Positions 8,497 through 17,812 are shown, counted from the stretch's first letter. The stretch is 64,000 nt of DNA from an uncultured Oscillospiraceae bacterium (GCA_910578735.1 CAJTSQ010000001.1:80891-144890); one strand, 5' to 3'. Made by a program: numbers and translations. Notes: generated by a model from the sequence alone, not told the origin.

Positions 8497-8524
8497 GGAC
8501 CGCCGAAGTCGGCGGCCCCTACTG
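8497..8524. repeat. Hairpin at anti-sigma gene end, related to the CCCCTAC repeat
   Basis: GGACCGCCGA and TCGGCGGCCCC pair and end in CCCCTACTGTA. The unit overlaps the anti-sigma stop codon and has a TCTTTCTATT tail in the minus direction, so it may act as terminator. Confidence 0.5.
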
Positions 8525-9343
8525 TAAAATTACCAGGTTGTACTGGACCTTCATCTCCGGATCGGAGCATCGTTCGGCGGTAACACCGATGCCCTGCTCC
8601 TTGGCCAGAAGCTCAATCTGGTCCAGAACCTCCAGCGGCAGGTCCAAATAGATGCTTCCCCGCCGGTCCTCCGTGGGCGTTACCGCCGTCTCCGGGGGAA
8701 TCAGCTCCTCCGCCCCCTCGGGCATACGCTCCAGGCACGTAATGCCCTCCATCAGGGGCCAATCGCCGGATCCGTTCTCCACAGCGCCGGACGCGGTCTT
8801 CTCCATCCCCGCGTACGTATCCGTCTCCGGCGCGGCGTAGGAGGCAATCTGGGGGGCGTCTTCCGTCTCCGGGCCGGCCAGGGCGGCATTCACCCGGGGG
8901 GCGTCTCCATCTCTGCCCAGGGACTCCTGGGCGGAGATATCCGTGAAATCCTCCACAACATCCCGGTTGAAGCTGCGGGTCGTCAGCATCCACTGATCCT
9001 GCTCCTGGTGTTGGGAAACTCCATACAGCCCCGCCACCAGCACCAGACAGGCGGCCAGCCCGGCCAGCGCCCGGACCTGGGGCCGCTTGAACAGGGGGAT
9101 CACCTTTGGCTTTTCCTCCGCCCGGATGCGGTCCATCACGCCCTGGGCGAAGCCCTCGGGGGCGGGGACCTCCTCCAAATGGGCAAAGGCCTCCCGGGCC
9201 TCCTCCATCTGCTCCCAGACAATCCGGCATTGGGCACAGCCGACAAGGTGCAGCTCCACCTCCTCCGCCTCATCCCGGGTCAGCTCCCGGTCCACGCGGG
9301 CGGAGAGCAGCTCATAATACCGGTCACAGGCCACGGGCTTCAC
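8519..9343 (-). CDS. Anti-sigma factor with zinc-finger (zf-HC2) domain
   Basis: This 274-residue protein has an N-terminal anti-sigma zinc motif (HLVGCAQC, about residues 32-39, with upstream acidic helices). A membrane segment follows (about 92-108, ALAGLAACLVLVAGLYG), then a long extracytoplasmic domain of no recognised family. It should hold the adjacent ECF sigma factor at the membrane until a signal releases it. Its ATG overlaps the sigma stop codon by four bases, which indicates translational coupling. Confidence 0.85.
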   Translation of the reverse strand: MKPVACDRYYELLSARVDRELTRDEAEEVELHLVGCAQCRIVWEQMEEAREAFAHLEEVPAPEGFAQGVMDRIRAEEKPKVIPLFKRPQVRALAGLAACLVLVAGLYGVSQHQEQDQWMLTTRSFNRDVVEDFTDISAQESLGRDGDAPRVNAALAGPETEDAPQIASYAAPETDTYAGMEKTASGAVENGSGDWPLMEGITCLERMPEGAEELIPPETAVTPTEDRRGSIYLDLPLEVLDQIELLAKEQGIGVTAERCSDPEMKVQYNLVILQ

Positions 9344-9951
9344 CCCCTTTCTTCCTTCTTTACCGGTTTAGACGGCATCTTCCAAAAAAAGTTCCCGTCC
9401 TCCAGCAAAATTTTTCGCAGATTCAGCCGGGCCCGGGCAATGCGGGACTTCACCGTCCCCAAATCCAGGTCCAGCTTTTCCCCAATCTCCTGGTAGCTCA
9501 GCCCGGACAGCTCACGGAGCACCAGAATCTCCCGCTGCCAGTCGGGCAGCCGGTCCAGCCCTTGGGCCAGGGCCCGCCCCCGCTCCGACTGTTCCAGCAA
9601 CCGCTGAGGGTCCTGCTCCCAAAGAAAGGGCTCTGCCCAGCCGCTGTCCGGGTCGTCCAGCGACACCGACGGCTCCACCGCCTCCCGCCGCTTTTTCTTC
9701 CGCAGGTAGTCGATACACACGTTTGTGGTCAACCGGTACAGCCAGGTGGAGAAGAAGCTCCCGCCCCGAAAGGCGGGCAACCCTTGCCACGCCTTGACAA
9801 AGGCCTCCTGGGCCAGGTCCGCTGCCTCCTCCCGGTCACCCACCAGCCGCAGGGCCAGGGAGTAGATTTTGTTCTGATTGTCCAGCACCAGCCGCTCAAA
9901 GGCGGACTGGTCCCCCCGTTTCGCCCGCTCCACCAGCTCCTGCTCGGTCAC
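9340..9951 (-). CDS. ECF-type RNA polymerase sigma factor
   Basis: This 203-residue protein has sigma-70 region 2 (DQSAFERLVLDNQNKIYSLA through FFSTWLYRLTTNVCIDYLRK) and region 4 (LPDWQREILVLRELSGLSYQ, then EIGEKLDLDLGTVKSRIARA). The start codon is GTG 9951 behind AAGGAG. It is encoded between dusB and its anti-sigma gene and overlaps the latter by four bases. The target promoters are not visible in this window. Confidence 0.92.
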   Translation of the reverse strand: MTEQELVERAKRGDQSAFERLVLDNQNKIYSLALRLVGDREEAADLAQEAFVKAWQGLPAFRGGSFFSTWLYRLTTNVCIDYLRKKKRREAVEPSVSLDDPDSGWAEPFLWEQDPQRLLEQSERGRALAQGLDRLPDWQREILVLRELSGLSYQEIGEKLDLDLGTVKSRIARARLNLRKILLEDGNFFWKMPSKPVKKEERG

Positions 9952-9967
9952 GGCGTTCCTCTCCTTT

Positions 9968-10939
9968 CTAGCACAAATCCCGCTTGATCCCTGCCGTCAC
10001 CCGGTAGACGTCCTCCAGGGTGGTGATCTTTACGATCTGCTCCTTATAGTACCCCGCGTGGGGGACCCCCTTCAGATACCAGGCGTACTGTTTCCTGGCC
10101 TCCAGGCAGGCGATCTTCTCCCCCTTATTTTTGGCCGCCATCTCAAATTGACGGACGGCGGTGTCGCACCGCTCGGCCAGAGGGGGCAGCTCCGGGATGG
10201 GTTCGCCGTTCAGGGCCGCCCGGCACTGGGCAAACAGCCAGGGGTTGCCGAACACCCCCCGGCCGATCATGGCCATGTCCGCCCCGGTGTATTTCAGGAT
10301 GCGGGGGGCATCCTCCCCCTTGAACACGTCCCCATTGGCGATCACTGGTATTTTTACCGCCTTCTTCACTTCCCGAATCCAGTCCCAGTTGGCGGTCCCG
10401 GCGTACATCTGCACCTTGGTCCGGCCGTGGACGGCCACCGCCGCCACCCCGGCTTCCTCCATGGCCCTGGCGAACTCCACGCAGTTGATGGACCCCTTGT
10501 CCCAGCCCAGGCGGAATTTCACCGTCACCGGGCACTTTGCCCCCCGGATCACCGCCTGGGCCACTTTGACGGCCAGGTCGGGATTTTTCATCAGGCCGGA
10601 GCCGTCCCCGGAGTTGGCCACCTTGGGGACGGGACAGCCCATATTGATGTCGATGATGTCCGCCCCGGACACCTCATGGGCGATGGCCGCCCCCTCCTCC
10701 ATGCACACCGGGTCGCTGCCGAAGATCTGGGCGGCGGCAGGGCTCTCCTTCTCCCCCATCTGTAGGAGTGGGATGGACTTTTTGTCCTGGTAGCACAGGG
10801 CCTTGGCGCTGACCATCTCGGTGCAGGTCAGCCCCGCCCCCTGCTCCCGGCAGATGGTGCGGAAGGCCATGTCCGTCACCCCGGCCATGGGGCCCAGGGC
10901 CAGGGGCGTTTCGATCTCAATTCCTCCAATGGTGACCAT
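9968..10939 (-). CDS. dusB: tRNA-dihydrouridine synthase
   Basis: This FMN enzyme reduces uridine to dihydrouridine in the tRNA D-loop. The 323-residue protein has LGPMAGVTDMAFR at the start, the catalytic cysteine in INMGCPVPKV (Cys102), the HGRTKVQMYAG loop and IANGDVFKGEDA. Its C-terminal helical domain ends the protein. Start ATG 10939 has GAGGT nearby. It precedes the ECF sigma gene by 16 bases, so the three genes are probably one transcript. Confidence 0.92.
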   Translation of the reverse strand: MVTIGGIEIETPLALGPMAGVTDMAFRTICREQGAGLTCTEMVSAKALCYQDKKSIPLLQMGEKESPAAAQIFGSDPVCMEEGAAIAHEVSGADIIDINMGCPVPKVANSGDGSGLMKNPDLAVKVAQAVIRGAKCPVTVKFRLGWDKGSINCVEFARAMEEAGVAAVAVHGRTKVQMYAGTANWDWIREVKKAVKIPVIANGDVFKGEDAPRILKYTGADMAMIGRGVFGNPWLFAQCRAALNGEPIPELPPLAERCDTAVRQFEMAAKNKGEKIACLEARKQYAWYLKGVPHAGYYKEQIVKITTLEDVYRVTAGIKRDLC

Positions 10940-10989
10940 AGTTACCTCGCATCAAACTATTTTTCTCATTCTATCATGTCTCTTGACCG

Positions 10990-11018
10990 TTGACAAGGCC
11001 GCTTTTACCCGGTAAAAT
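10990..11018 (+). promoter_or_regulatory. Sigma-A promoter of the DUF815 ATPase gene
   Basis: TTGACA (10990-10995), 17 bases and TAAAAT (11013-11018) lie 28 bases before the start codon. Confidence 0.8.
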
Positions 11019-11046
11019 GAAAAAAACTCAATTAGGAGCGACTGTT

Positions 11047-12243
11047 ATGGAATTAAACGCGTTACGCGCCGCCCTGCGGGGCATATCCGCCTACCGGGAG
11101 GTAACCAACACCACCGTCCTTGGCGGCATTTGGATGATGCTGGACGCCCTGTACCAGAAAAACGGGGAGGAGGCCCTGGAGGAGTACGTCTCCCGGTTCC
11201 ACGTCCTGCGCTCGGACGGCTACGAGGGCCTGGGCGACTGGCTGTGGGACTATCTGCGGTACAACGAGACCCCTTACTCCCGCCTCATTGACCAGGGCAA
11301 ATCCGACCCCGCCCTGGAGAACGCCGCCCGGCGGGACATCGACACCCTGGTCCTGCTGGCCCAGACCGACTGCGACCGCTTCATCGACGCCATGAAGCCC
11401 TTGCTGGGCAACGAGTTTGCCCCGGTGCTGGCCGGCCTTCCCCGGTGGCGGGCGGCGGCCCCCTTCGACTTTGACAGCCTGACCCAGTTCTACAAAGACC
11501 ACGGGGCAGGGGAGTTCGCCAAATACCGGGCCTTCCTGTGGGAGGACGGCAGTCTGGTGCCGGTGGCCGACCCGGACTGCCCCAAGCCGGAGGACCTGCT
11601 GGGCTACGAGCACCAGCGGGGCCAGGTGGAACAGAACACCCGGCTGATGCTGGCGGGGCGGCAGGCCAACAACGTCCTCCTCTTTGGCGACGGCGGCACC
11701 GGCAAGTCGGCCACGGTGAAGTCCATGCTCTACCTGCCCGGCATGGAGGACCTGCGCCTCATTGAGGTGGAGAAGGAAAACCTAACCGGGATGCCCGACC
11801 TCATCCGCTCCCTGGCCGGGCGGCGGCAGAAGTTCATCCTGTTCATCGACGACCTGGCCTTCGACCAGGACGACAAGACCTATTCCGCCCTGAAGACCAT
11901 CCTGGAGGGCACCCTGGAGAAGCGGCCCGCCAATGTGTGCATCTGCGCCACCTCCAACCGGCGGCACCTGGTCCGTCAGACCTTCTCCGACCGGGCGGGG
12001 GACGAGGTGGATGCCTTCGAGACCATCTCGGAAAAGACCGCCCTGGCCGAGCGCTTCGGCCTGCGCATCCCCTATCTCACCATGAATAAAACGGACTACC
12101 TGGCCCTGGTGGACCATCTGGCCGCCCAGGCGGGGCTGGACATCCCCGTTGACCGCCTCCACGCCCAGGCCATGACCTGGGAGATCCGCCACGCCGGACG
12201 GACTCCCCGGGTGGCAAGGCAGTTTGTGGCCAGCCTGGTCTGA
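11047..12243 (+). CDS. DUF815 family AAA-type ATPase
   Basis: This 398-residue protein has an N-terminal helical region and a C-terminal P-loop ATPase domain. Walker A is GDGGTGKS (about residues 214-221) and Walker B is FILFIDDLAF (about 258-267). A sensor-like CICATSNRRHLV segment and the DUF815 block around FGLRIPYLTMNKTDYL follow. Family members are widespread AAA proteins of unknown cellular role. The start at 11047 has TTAGGAG. The lipoprotein gene follows after 24 bases and is likely co-transcribed. Confidence 0.88.
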   Translation: MELNALRAALRGISAYREVTNTTVLGGIWMMLDALYQKNGEEALEEYVSRFHVLRSDGYEGLGDWLWDYLRYNETPYSRLIDQGKSDPALENAARRDIDTLVLLAQTDCDRFIDAMKPLLGNEFAPVLAGLPRWRAAAPFDFDSLTQFYKDHGAGEFAKYRAFLWEDGSLVPVADPDCPKPEDLLGYEHQRGQVEQNTRLMLAGRQANNVLLFGDGGTGKSATVKSMLYLPGMEDLRLIEVEKENLTGMPDLIRSLAGRRQKFILFIDDLAFDQDDKTYSALKTILEGTLEKRPANVCICATSNRRHLVRQTFSDRAGDEVDAFETISEKTALAERFGLRIPYLTMNKTDYLALVDHLAAQAGLDIPVDRLHAQAMTWEIRHAGRTPRVARQFVASLV

Positions 12244-12267
12244 CACTTATCCAAAGGAGAAGCTATT

Positions 12268-13167
12268 ATGAGGAAAACCGTTTTGACGGCCTGTCTTCTG
12301 ATCCTTGCGCTAGCTCTGGGAGCGTGCAGTCCCGCGCCTGTGAGCGGCAGCGGGGGCTTCAGCGCACCAGCCGCCAGCCAGTCCGCCGACCTATCCGCTT
12401 CCGATACCTCCCGATTGGACGCACATGCGCTCCAGACCGAGGCAGAGCGACAGCTGGCCGTTTTTGCCGATTGCTTTCCCAACTGGCGGGTGGAGGATGC
12501 CCATGACTGGTGGGGCTATGCGGTCACAGACCTGGACCAGGACGGGGCGTGGGAGATCATCTCCTCCGAATGTCACGGGACGGGCCACTATATGACCACC
12601 TCCGTCCATGAGATCGACCCTGTCCACCCGCCCGTCAGCGTCCTAACCCGGACCCAATCCTACGATGAGGAACCCACGCTGGAGGCGCTGTCTCACGGCA
12701 GGCTGGTGGAAGCCCTCCCCCTCCTGGGGCCCTATCTGGAAAACAGCGGGGAAACCCAGACATACCCCGCCTATTACGACCCCGCGGAACATGTCTACTT
12801 CTACCCCTATATAGACACCATCACCGTAAAGGACGAGTGGCACGGCACCTTTACCACCCTCCGGGCCTTCTCTCTGAACTGCGGAGAACTTCCGGGAATC
12901 TCCCTGGGCGGAAAGCCGTCCGGCGTTCTTCTGGGATGTGAGCGCGTCACATGGCATGGGACCTATACCACCGACGACCATTGGAACTGGAACGGGGCCT
13001 ATATCAATCACGAAACCTATGAAAGCCTTGCAGAGCAGTGCTTTTCCGGCTGGGAGGCCAAGGAGGTCCAGATCAAATGGATCGAGTGCGAGGACCTGGA
13101 CGGGATGGACGCCGATCAAATTTATCTTCTGCTCAAGGAATCCCAGGACGCTTTTTCCGTCCAATAG
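12268..13167 (+). CDS. Predicted lipoprotein, unknown function
   Basis: This 299-residue protein has a lipoprotein signal peptide with lipobox LGAC (cleavage before Cys20). A Ser/Ala/Pro-rich linker leads to an extracellular domain. A segment DLDQDGAWEI resembles an EF-hand or dockerin-type calcium loop, and a second DLDGMD segment lies near the C-terminus, so calcium binding is possible. The domain itself is not recognised. AAAGGAG supports the start. It may be transcribed with the DUF815 gene. Confidence 0.75.
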   Translation: MRKTVLTACLLILALALGACSPAPVSGSGGFSAPAASQSADLSASDTSRLDAHALQTEAERQLAVFADCFPNWRVEDAHDWWGYAVTDLDQDGAWEIISSECHGTGHYMTTSVHEIDPVHPPVSVLTRTQSYDEEPTLEALSHGRLVEALPLLGPYLENSGETQTYPAYYDPAEHVYFYPYIDTITVKDEWHGTFTTLRAFSLNCGELPGISLGGKPSGVLLGCERVTWHGTYTTDDHWNWNGAYINHETYESLAEQCFSGWEAKEVQIKWIECEDLDGMDADQIYLLLKESQDAFSVQ

Positions 13168-13185
13168 CACTGCCGCAAACGGTCC

Positions 13186-13235
13186 TTGACAGTCCACCAG
13201 TCCTATGCTAAAATAATACAGACCGTTGGTCTGTA
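13186..13235 (+). promoter_or_regulatory. Autoregulated tetR promoter with operator
   Basis: TTGACA (13186-13191), 17 bases and TAAAAT (13209-13214) form the promoter. A perfect inverted repeat TACAGACC-GTT-GGTCTGTA (13217-13235) covers the start region. A closely related site lies before the MFS gene at 13.93 kb, so TetR probably controls both. Confidence 0.75.
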
Positions 13236-13254
13236 TTCGAGAGGAGGGGCCCCT

Positions 13255-13890
13255 ATGGCCCGGAACAAGCACCCGGAGCAGACAGTCACCCGCATCCTGG
13301 ACACCGCGTCCGCCCTCTTTTTCCAAAAGGGCTACGACAAAACCACCCTTCAGGACATCATCGACGCCACCAAGCTGTCCAAGGGGGCCATCTACCACCA
13401 TTTCACCTCCAAGGAGGCCATCCTCATCGCCGTGGTAGACCGGATAGGGGATTTCAACAGCGCCGTCCTGGCGGAGGTCCGGGACAAAAAGGGTCTTACC
13501 GGGGCGGAAAAGCTGCGGGAGCTCTTCCGTACCTCCATGACCCTGTCCTTCCAGGGGAAAATCCTGCACATGCTGCCCTTCCTCATCGAGAACCCCAAGT
13601 TCATGGCCCTCCAGATGCAGAGCATTCTGGGGGAGGCCGCCCCGGATTATATCCTCCCCATTCTGAAGGAGGGCATCGCCGACGGCTCCATCCACACCGA
13701 CCACCCGGAGGAGTTGTCTGAGGTACTGCTGCTTCTGTCCGACCTGTGGCTCCACCCTATCCTCCGGCCCAGTACGCCAGAACAGGTCCGGGCCCGGTGC
13801 GCCTTCTTCAACCAGTTCACCCGTCAGTATGGCTTTGAGCTGCTGGACGGGGACATCATCGACGCTATGGCGGAGTTTTGCCGGACATAA
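13255..13890 (+). CDS. TetR family transcriptional regulator
   Basis: This 211-residue repressor has an N-terminal helix-turn-helix (TTLQDIIDATKLSKGAIYHH, about residues 29-48) and a variable ligand-binding helical domain. The start is ATG 13255 with GAGGAGG upstream; the in-frame upstream codons cover the promoter and operator. It sits before an MFS exporter whose leader carries a matching operator, so it probably senses an exported compound. Confidence 0.9.
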   Translation: MARNKHPEQTVTRILDTASALFFQKGYDKTTLQDIIDATKLSKGAIYHHFTSKEAILIAVVDRIGDFNSAVLAEVRDKKGLTGAEKLRELFRTSMTLSFQGKILHMLPFLIENPKFMALQMQSILGEAAPDYILPILKEGIADGSIHTDHPEELSEVLLLLSDLWLHPILRPSTPEQVRARCAFFNQFTRQYGFELLDGDIIDAMAEFCRT

Positions 13891-13919
13891 ATAAAGCTGC
13901 CCGTGGGGCAGTTTTATTT
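13890..13919 (+). terminator. Terminator of tetR
   Basis: AAAGCTGCCC-GTG-GGGCAGTTTT is followed by ATTT directly after the stop codon. Confidence 0.65.
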
Positions 13920-13925
13920 GGATAT

Positions 13926-13950
13926 TATACAAACCGACGGTCGGTTCTAT
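13926..13950 (+). promoter_or_regulatory. TetR operator before the MFS gene
   Basis: The palindrome AACCGAC-G-GTCGGTT (13932-13946) aligns with the tetR operator: both read ATACA-n-ACCG-nn-GGTC-n-GT. It lies 23 bases before the MFS start codon. Confidence 0.65.
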
Positions 13951-13968
13951 TATGAAAGGAGTATCACT

Positions 13969-15207
13969 ATGGAAACACAAAAAAGCGCCCTGTTCACCCG
14001 GGATTTTACCTTGGTGGTCATTGGGCAGATCATCTCCCTCTTTGGAAACGCCATCCTTCACTTCGCCCTGCCCCTGTACCTGCTGCGGGAGACGGGCTCC
14101 ATCACCCTGTTCGGGGTGGTGAACGCCTGTTCCTTCCTGCCCATGATCCTCATGGGGCCCATCGGCGGCACGGCGGCGGACTGGGTCCACAAGGGCCGCA
14201 TCATGGTGGGGCTGGACTTTCTCACCGCCGGACTGACAGTATGTTTCTGCCTGCTGTGGGGCAAGGCCCCGCTGGTGCCCCTGGTGATCGGCACGCTGAT
14301 GCTCCTTTACGCCATCGCCGGGGCCTACCAGCCGGCGGTTCAGGCCAGCCTGCCCCTGCTGCTCCCTCCAGACCGGCTCACCCAGGGCAACGCGGTGATC
14401 AACATGGTAGCCACCCTGTCCAACCTGCTGGGGCCCGCCCTGGGGGGCGTCATCTTCGGCCTGTGGGGACTGGGACCCATTCTCACCATCGGCGGGGCCT
14501 GCTTCTTCTCCTCGGCGGTGATGGAGATTTTCATCCGCATCCCCCATGAAAAGCGCCCCCGGTCCGCCGGAGTGCTGGCCACGGTGGGCCAGGACCTGGG
14601 GGAGAGCTGGCGGTATATCTCCCGGGAACAGCCGATCTTTCTGCGAGTGACCCTGGTGCTGTCCGCCTTCAACCTGATTTTGTCGGCGGTGATGATTGTG
14701 GGCATCCCCGCCATTGTGGCCCAGGTGCTGGACATGAGCGACGCCTACCTGGGCCTGACCCAGGCGGTCATGGGGTTTGGCGGACTGATGGGCGGAATGC
14801 TGGCCGGAGTACTGGGCCCACGGCTGAAGCCCCGGCACGGGTCGGTGTGCCTGCTGGCCTGCGCCGGGGTGGCGGGTTTTATGGGGCTTGCCGTCCTCCC
14901 CGGGGTGCCCGCGGCGGTGAGCTACTGGCTGATTACCGGGATGGCTATGGCTGCCATGGCCGCCGCCATGCTGTTTACCGTGGTGATGCTCACCCTGGTC
15001 CAGTCCCAGGTGCCCGGCCAGCTGCTGGGCAAGGTGATTGCCTGCATCCAGGCGGTGGCCAACTGCGCATCCCCTCTGGGGCAGGCGGGATACGGCGTCC
15101 TGTTCGACCGCCTGTCTCCCTGGGCGGTGCTGATGGGCGCGGCCATCCTGTCAGCGCTGGTGGCCCTGCGATCCCGGCGGGTGTTCCAGGCGCTGGAAGC
15201 GGATTGA
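13969..15207 (+). CDS. Major facilitator superfamily exporter
   Basis: This 412-residue integral membrane protein has about twelve hydrophobic segments and the layout of DHA-type drug exporters (MFS_3-like). It includes a loop 2-3 region (GGTAADWVHKGRIMVGLDF) and a long central cytoplasmic loop. The start at ATG 13969 follows GAAAGGAG. It has its own operator-controlled leader and forms a regulator-exporter pair with the upstream tetR. The substrate is unknown. Confidence 0.88.
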   Translation: METQKSALFTRDFTLVVIGQIISLFGNAILHFALPLYLLRETGSITLFGVVNACSFLPMILMGPIGGTAADWVHKGRIMVGLDFLTAGLTVCFCLLWGKAPLVPLVIGTLMLLYAIAGAYQPAVQASLPLLLPPDRLTQGNAVINMVATLSNLLGPALGGVIFGLWGLGPILTIGGACFFSSAVMEIFIRIPHEKRPRSAGVLATVGQDLGESWRYISREQPIFLRVTLVLSAFNLILSAVMIVGIPAIVAQVLDMSDAYLGLTQAVMGFGGLMGGMLAGVLGPRLKPRHGSVCLLACAGVAGFMGLAVLPGVPAAVSYWLITGMAMAAMAAAMLFTVVMLTLVQSQVPGQLLGKVIACIQAVANCASPLGQAGYGVLFDRLSPWAVLMGAAILSALVALRSRRVFQALEAD

Positions 15208-15212
15208 CGGCA

Positions 15213-15243
15213 AAGGGGCCGGACAAAAGTCCGGCCCCTTCCT
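15213..15243. terminator. Terminator between convergent MFS and TPR genes
   Basis: AAGGGGCCGGAC-AAAA-GTCCGGCCCCTT is a perfect 12-bp stem positioned for both convergent genes. Confidence 0.8.
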
Positions 15244-15250
15244 GATTCGG

Positions 15251-16924
15251 TTATTCCTCCAGCATACGCCGCCATTGGTGCATCTCCTGATGAAATTTCT
15301 CGCTCTCCCCCGGGAACCAGGACAGGGCACAGGCCAGGGCGTGCTCGAAGAAGCAGTAGTCGTGCTCCGGCACCCGGGTCTTCAGCAGAGACAGCACCCC
15401 CAGGGCCTGCTCCCGGTCCGCCAGACCCTCCTTGGCCTGCCAGGCCAGCAGGGTAAGGGCGGGGATTACCGGCCAGTCCAGCTGGCCCAGGCAGATGCGG
15501 GTCAGCTCATAGGAGGGCAGCTTACCCCCGTAAACTATCAGCTCCGGGGAGGGCATCCGGCTGTCGTCCTTCCCCAGCTGAGCCAGCAGGCACACCGCGG
15601 CAAACTGCACCCGCAGCAGCCACTGGTCTGCCGGGATGCGCATGTCGTCGGGCTCAGGGGGATAGACCATGCAGCCGTACAGGTCGTCAAAGGACAGCCC
15701 CTCGCACATCGACCCTGCTCGGTTGTACCACTCCCCCAGGTGGAAGGGGGACCGGGCCAGCTCCTTGACCCGCATCCGGGCGGTGTCACTTGGCGGCTCC
15801 ACCGCCGGACTGGGGTTGTGGTCCGGGCTGTAGTTCCACAGCCGCACCCCGTCGGGGATCAGGCTGCTGTCCAGGGGCGGGTCGGATACCGCGTTGACAA
15901 TGAGGTGAATCCCGCCGGACTTTTTCCCGTACTCAGTGACGGCCAGCCGCACGGCGTTGGCAGCGCTGGCCGCTTCCTCACAGCTGAGGACCAGCTTGAC
16001 CTCCCCGCCGGTGCCCTTGGCGACAAAGTTGGGGATCATCTTCACGGTGGCGTCCCAGCTGGGGAAGAACCGCTCCACATAGGGAACCAGCTGCTCCTCC
16101 CGGGCCCACTGGCACAGCTCGCTCCCCCGCTGATTCTGGGGCTTGGACGCGGCGCACAGCACCAGCCGCTCCAGCCAGGCGGGGTCGCCGCTGTCCAGCC
16201 AGCGGCAGAACAGCAGGGAGGGCTCCGCCCACTCCGCATCCTGCTGGTCTCCCCGGTCGGTGACCAGGGCGTAATACTCAATGGCCTTGGACAGATTCCT
16301 CACCCGCAGGAAATAGTCGGCCAGGTCGTTGCAGGGGGCCAGATTCCTGGGGTCAAGCTCCAGGCCCTCCTTCACATAGTCCTCCGCCCCCTCGGGGTCG
16401 TCCAGATCCAGACAGCACACGCCGGCGAAGGTGTAGCAGGAAGCCGCCTTGTGCCGGGATATCCCCTCCTGAGCCGCCTTCAGGGCATCCTCGATCCGGC
16501 CCATGTGGCGCAGGAGGATGCACTCGGCGGTGTAACGGTTGGTGGCGTCCTGCCGGGGGGCGGTGTTGTCCCCCAGGGCCCGCAGGGCGTTGAGACAGCC
16601 CTCCCACAGCCGCTGGCGCCGGACCGGCTCCAGCGGGTCCAGCACCTGGGTGAGGTAGGCCACAAAGAGGCACACCGCCTCCTCCCCCGCCTTGTCCAGC
16701 AGGGCCTGGCTGCCCAGCCAGCGCTCCGCCATATCCATGTGGGACAGGTCCCGGGTCTGGATGGCCGTTTGGGCAAAGTACTCCAGGGCCTCGGCAGTTT
16801 TGCCCTGATCCATCAGGACTTCAGCCCGGGCCCAGGGGTCCTGGGGGACCGGCTGGCCCTTGGCCCGGGACGCGCCGGCGGCGGCGTTGTCACGGCTGTC
16901 CTTCTTCTTAAAAAAGTCAAACAT
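15251..16924 (-). CDS. TPR-repeat protein, unknown function
   Basis: This 557-residue protein is predicted cytoplasmic. Its N-terminus is basic (MFDFFKKKD). Helical repeats of TPR type cover about residues 30-260 (for example AEALEYFAQTA, DALKAAQEGISRHKAAS, DPEGAEDYVKEGLELDPRN). The C-terminal half is not recognised. GGAGG precedes the start. It lies 13 bases downstream of the CpXC-domain gene and is probably co-transcribed with it. A scaffold role is plausible from the TPR repeats, but no function is shown. Confidence 0.7.
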   Translation of the reverse strand: MFDFFKKKDSRDNAAAGASRAKGQPVPQDPWARAEVLMDQGKTAEALEYFAQTAIQTRDLSHMDMAERWLGSQALLDKAGEEAVCLFVAYLTQVLDPLEPVRRQRLWEGCLNALRALGDNTAPRQDATNRYTAECILLRHMGRIEDALKAAQEGISRHKAASCYTFAGVCCLDLDDPEGAEDYVKEGLELDPRNLAPCNDLADYFLRVRNLSKAIEYYALVTDRGDQQDAEWAEPSLLFCRWLDSGDPAWLERLVLCAASKPQNQRGSELCQWAREEQLVPYVERFFPSWDATVKMIPNFVAKGTGGEVKLVLSCEEAASAANAVRLAVTEYGKKSGGIHLIVNAVSDPPLDSSLIPDGVRLWNYSPDHNPSPAVEPPSDTARMRVKELARSPFHLGEWYNRAGSMCEGLSFDDLYGCMVYPPEPDDMRIPADQWLLRVQFAAVCLLAQLGKDDSRMPSPELIVYGGKLPSYELTRICLGQLDWPVIPALTLLAWQAKEGLADREQALGVLSLLKTRVPEHDYCFFEHALACALSWFPGESEKFHQEMHQWRRMLEE

Positions 16925-16937
16925 TACCCTTTCCTCC

Positions 16938-17687
16938 TCACTGCTGCTGCATCTGGTTGTGGCAGCTGATGGCCCAATTCAGGTCATACAGGTGGAACCT
17001 TCCGTCGTCAGCCGGAACCCCCATCTGGTCCAGCATCCGCTGGCACATCTGGAAGACCACCTCATTCACCCCGGTGTGGACCACGGTCCGGTTGGTGAGG
17101 TGGATGTCATACCAGTAGATCGGCCGGCCGTACTCCGGGGCCTTGTCCGGGCCGATGGAGGCGTAGAGGACGGCGTGAAGGGGCTCCTCGGCGGGGTCGG
17201 GGGTGGACACCCCCTGGAAAAAGCCGTTCCACACCACCTCGCCCTGGGACTGGAGCTGGCCGATGATGAGGGGCTTTACCAGCTGGACCGCCCGGTCGTC
17301 CAGGCCCAGGTCCCGGACCCGTACTACCTCCTGCATGGCGTAGAAATTGCCCACCGCCCGGCGCATCATATCGGGCCGGACCAGGCCATCCAGGTTCCGG
17401 TTCATGGTCCGGAGGGCGTCCTCCCCCTCGGAGGAATCCATGTCAGGGACCAGAGCCACCCCCAGCCCGGCCGCCGGGTCGAAGTACCAGCAGGGCCAAG
17501 AGATATCCGCCTCCAGGCCGCACTGGGGGCAGCGCCACTGAAAGAACTCCCCCTTCAACAGCAGCTCCTTTCCCTCCGGACATTTTGTCAGGTCCAGGCC
17601 GTGGTACTCCTTGACCTCGCTGATGATCTTGCACTGCATACACTGGCTCCGGTTGTACCGAATCAGGCCAGGAATATTTTCCGCCAT
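16938..17687 (-). CDS. CpXC domain protein
   Basis: This 249-residue protein has an N-terminal Cys-rich module with CMQC and CPQC pairs (about residues 16-55) separated by a segment typical of CpXC domains (LLKGEFFQWRCPQCG). The remaining sequence is mixed alpha/beta with no membrane segment. CpXC proteins are presumed metal-binding and have no established role. AAGGAGG supports the start. It forms a two-gene unit with the downstream TPR protein. Confidence 0.75.
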   Translation of the reverse strand: MAENIPGLIRYNRSQCMQCKIISEVKEYHGLDLTKCPEGKELLLKGEFFQWRCPQCGLEADISWPCWYFDPAAGLGVALVPDMDSSEGEDALRTMNRNLDGLVRPDMMRRAVGNFYAMQEVVRVRDLGLDDRAVQLVKPLIIGQLQSQGEVVWNGFFQGVSTPDPAEEPLHAVLYASIGPDKAPEYGRPIYWYDIHLTNRTVVHTGVNEVVFQMCQRMLDQMGVPADDGRFHLYDLNWAISCHNQMQQQ

Positions 17688-17773
17688 GGGGTTATGCCTC
17701 CTTCACAAAGATTTGCACGTCCATTGTACCTCAAAGCGCCCCACCCCGCAAGTGCTTTCCCAAAGCAGCCGGC

Positions 17774-17806
17774 AAAAATTCCCCGGCGGATTCAATCCGC
17801 CGGGGA
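17774..17806 (-). terminator. Terminator of the M56 peptidase gene
   Basis: A 13-bp stem (17780-17792 with 17794-17806) is followed on the minus strand by ATTTTTG, just past the stop codon. Confidence 0.8.
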
Positions 17807-17812
17807 TACGCT

